Shown: piece after piece, positions 62,740-64,000 of the stretch | Numbering within the stretch: the first letter of the stretch is position 1 | How the letters are laid out: the number at the start of each line of letters is the position of its first letter | Source: Mucilaginibacter lacusdianchii | Lineage (GTDB): Bacteria; Bacteroidota; Bacteroidia; Sphingobacteriales; Sphingobacteriaceae | Assembly (NCBI RefSeq): GCF_009770985.1 | Contig: NZ_WSRW01000003.1 | Location: forward strand, 1 to 64,000 | DNA: 64,000 nucleotides | Direction of reading: 5' to 3' | Position numbers and translations under genes: made by a program | The notes under the pieces: model-generated | Database searches by the model: none | Seen by the model: only the letters and a program-made list of their open reading frames with translations | Told to the model about the DNA's origin: nothing

Positions 62740-63736
62740 AAGGGTAATGTTTGAGTGATTGTTCGTCTAAGTGAAAGTAAATGATGTTTACGGTATCTGA
62801 TTTTAGGTACTTTTGAATGTGTTGTGCCGCATGCTGCAACTGATCTCCCGATATAGTTTCCCACCTGATTTCGTCGGCACGTTTAAGTCCGTAGTCCGGC
62901 AAGTTTTGCTGTAAAGTGTACAGATGAGGCTCATTTTGGTGAAATAGCTTGTTGTCAGACAACAAAGCCAGGTTTAGTCTCTTAGCTATTCCGGCATATT
63001 GTTTTTCCCTGAATACCACCGCCCAGCTAAAAAGCGGCAAGCCTACATCTACCGGCATGGGATATTTGGATAAGTTATGCCCTATATATTTTTCAAGCTC
63101 GCTTTGTTCTAAAATTGAATTCTGACTGCCGTACTTCCGCAAATTTCCCATGTTATAACACATCAGCATAACACGGTTAACTGGCGGAATGCCACTGCCT
63201 TTTTGGTTTTTAAGCTGGTGCAGGCGTAGGGTGGCCGACAGGTATTTGTTTTTAAGTTGATTATTAGCCTTAATACAATTGAGCAAGTAAAAGTAATTAT
63301 CACGAGTGGTTTGGGTCCAGTCGCAATCAATTTGCAATTCGTTGAAAGAGGTTTTGCCCGATTGTTTAATTTTCCCGGCAACGTAGTAAACTATTTTTCC
63401 GGCTAAATCATCCAGTTGTTTGTGCGTTCGGTTTTTAAGTACTTCATTAACAACAAATACTACCGGAACAATTTGAACAGAATCCGGCAACGGCGTTTTA
63501 AACGTAACTGGCGATACCGGTATTGTGTTGCCATCAACAACATCTACATCCATCATTCGCACATACATTTTTTTACAGTGCAGCGTGTCGAAGTATTGCT
63601 GTTCTGTTGAACTGATATTATACACCGTTTTCCAAAAGTAAAACGAGGTTTGAACCGTCCTCTTTTTATGGCAGGAAGCCAGTGTTATTAATGTGAGGGC
63701 CGTAACTAAGTAAACACGTATGTTAAACTTCGTCAT
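62702..63736 (-). CDS. lipoprotein with TIM-barrel-like (glycosidase-like) fold
   Basis: 344 residues. Signal peptide with lipobox LASC (~19-22). Strand and loop signatures include FNELQIDCDWTQTTRDNYFYLL, YLSATLRLHQLK, VMLMCYNMGNLRKYG and VDVGLPLFSWAVV. These are typical of a TIM-barrel hydrolase of the chitinase-like/GH18-type superfamily, with acidic residues at strand ends (QIDCDW). Whether a catalytic acid pair is intact cannot be told. It is encoded before, and overlaps, the 888-residue lipoprotein. Confidence 0.7.
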   Translation of the reverse strand: MTKFNIRVYLVTALTLITLASCHKKRTVQTSFYFWKTVYNISSTEQQYFDTLHCKKMYVRMMDVDVVDGNTIPVSPVTFKTPLPDSVQIVPVVFVVNEVLKNRTHKQLDDLAGKIVYYVAGKIKQSGKTSFNELQIDCDWTQTTRDNYFYLLNCIKANNQLKNKYLSATLRLHQLKNQKGSGIPPVNRVMLMCYNMGNLRKYGSQNSILEQSELEKYIGHNLSKYPMPVDVGLPLFSWAVVFREKQYAGIAKRLNLALLSDNKLFHQNEPHLYTLQQNLPDYGLKRADEIRWETISGDQLQHAAQHIQKYLKSDTVNIIYFHLDEQSLKHYPYETLEETAALFR

Positions 63737-63816
63737 ACAAAAATGCGCAACGTTATATTGTTCAAATAGATTATGTTGTTATGGCTCATGATACGCATTG
63801 GGAATTTTCAAAGCTA

Positions 63817-64000
63817 TTATGCTACTGAATTATTAAGCTTTTTCTTTTTATAATAAGTAATTACAGAGAATATGATAGTCGAAACCGGAATAACTACAGC
63901 TGTTAAAGAAATTCCTAAAAATGCAAAACCGACCGATGGTGTAGCACATTTGGTACCGGGAGGCAAATTGATAATATCAAGGTAGCTGGCCAGTACCGGC
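63817..64000 (-). CDS. C-terminus of a membrane protein (rest outside window)
   Basis: Minus-strand frame open to the window edge, 60 residues to a TAA. It contains a C-terminal TM helix (VGFAFLGISLTAVVIPVSTIIFSVITYY) and a KKKK tail. The segment LPPGTKCATPSV precedes the helix. The family cannot be assigned from this part. It lies about 80 bases upstream of the TIM-barrel-like lipoprotein gene on the same strand, so it may belong to the same operon. Confidence 0.6.
   Translation of the reverse strand, partial: PVLASYLDIINLPPGTKCATPSVGFAFLGISLTAVVIPVSTIIFSVITYYKKKKLNNSVA

Overview
The window looks like chromosomal DNA of a Bacteroidota bacterium, most likely Sphingobacteriaceae (Pedobacter or Mucilaginibacter type). 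The reasons are several TonB-dependent outer-membrane receptors, some with an N-terminal carboxypeptidase-regulatory-like domain, many short-signal lipoproteins ending in SCKK-type boxes, LytS/LytTR and AraC regulators, an LruC-domain protein, and promoters of the TTG-N19-TAnnTTTG type. No rRNA, tRNA, CRISPR array, insertion sequence or phage gene was recognised.

Region 1 (1-6.3 kb and 20.5-26.5 kb) holds small-molecule oxidoreductases with AraC-family regulators. Three regulators (1055-1963, 5393-6307, 24430-25326) are clear paralogues, each next to or in an operon with an alcohol dehydrogenase, SDR enzymes or an aldo-keto reductase. A fourth, different AraC gene precedes a quinone-oxidoreductase-like gene and an ester cyclase. 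Two decayed enzyme genes lie here: an alpha/beta hydrolase lacking its nucleophile half (3152-3595) and an SDR with its middle deleted (22975-23124).

Region 2 (6.5-19.7 kb) has a TlpA-like protein, a retropepsin-like protein, an alpha/beta-hydrolase/LytS/LytTR operon, a likely metal-related group (Cys-motif small protein, TonB receptor, PepSY protein, HMBD lipoprotein), and a large LruC lipoprotein.

Region 3 (26.7-36.1 kb) looks like a metal-homeostasis locus: a ZnuD-like TonB receptor with a His-rich loop, divergent lipoprotein, membrane protein, Fur-family (Zur-like) repressor, MerC-like protein, small Cys/His protein, second TonB receptor and lipoprotein. Five copies of a GCAAC-TAT-GTTGC-like motif lie upstream of its transcription units, and four sit on the -33 box of a recognisable Bacteroidetes promoter. 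This is the strongest regulatory signal in the window.

Region 4 (36.3-45.5 kb) has a PAP2 phosphatase, an OmpR-type two-component system with a 33-bp palindrome in front of the regulator, a TonB receptor, an FtsX-like permease and a second TlpA-like protein.

Region 5 (45.5-64 kb) is almost entirely uncharacterised: a SUFU-domain protein, two ankyrin proteins with a TPR-like partner, a run of secreted proteins and lipoproteins, a zinc-ribbon/membrane protein followed by an SPFH-SHOCT protein (resembling Bacillus subtilis YdjG/YdjI), and a translationally overlapping pair encoding an 888-residue lipoprotein and a TIM-barrel-like lipoprotein. It is the best place to look for an undescribed envelope or immunity-type system, but function there is inference only.
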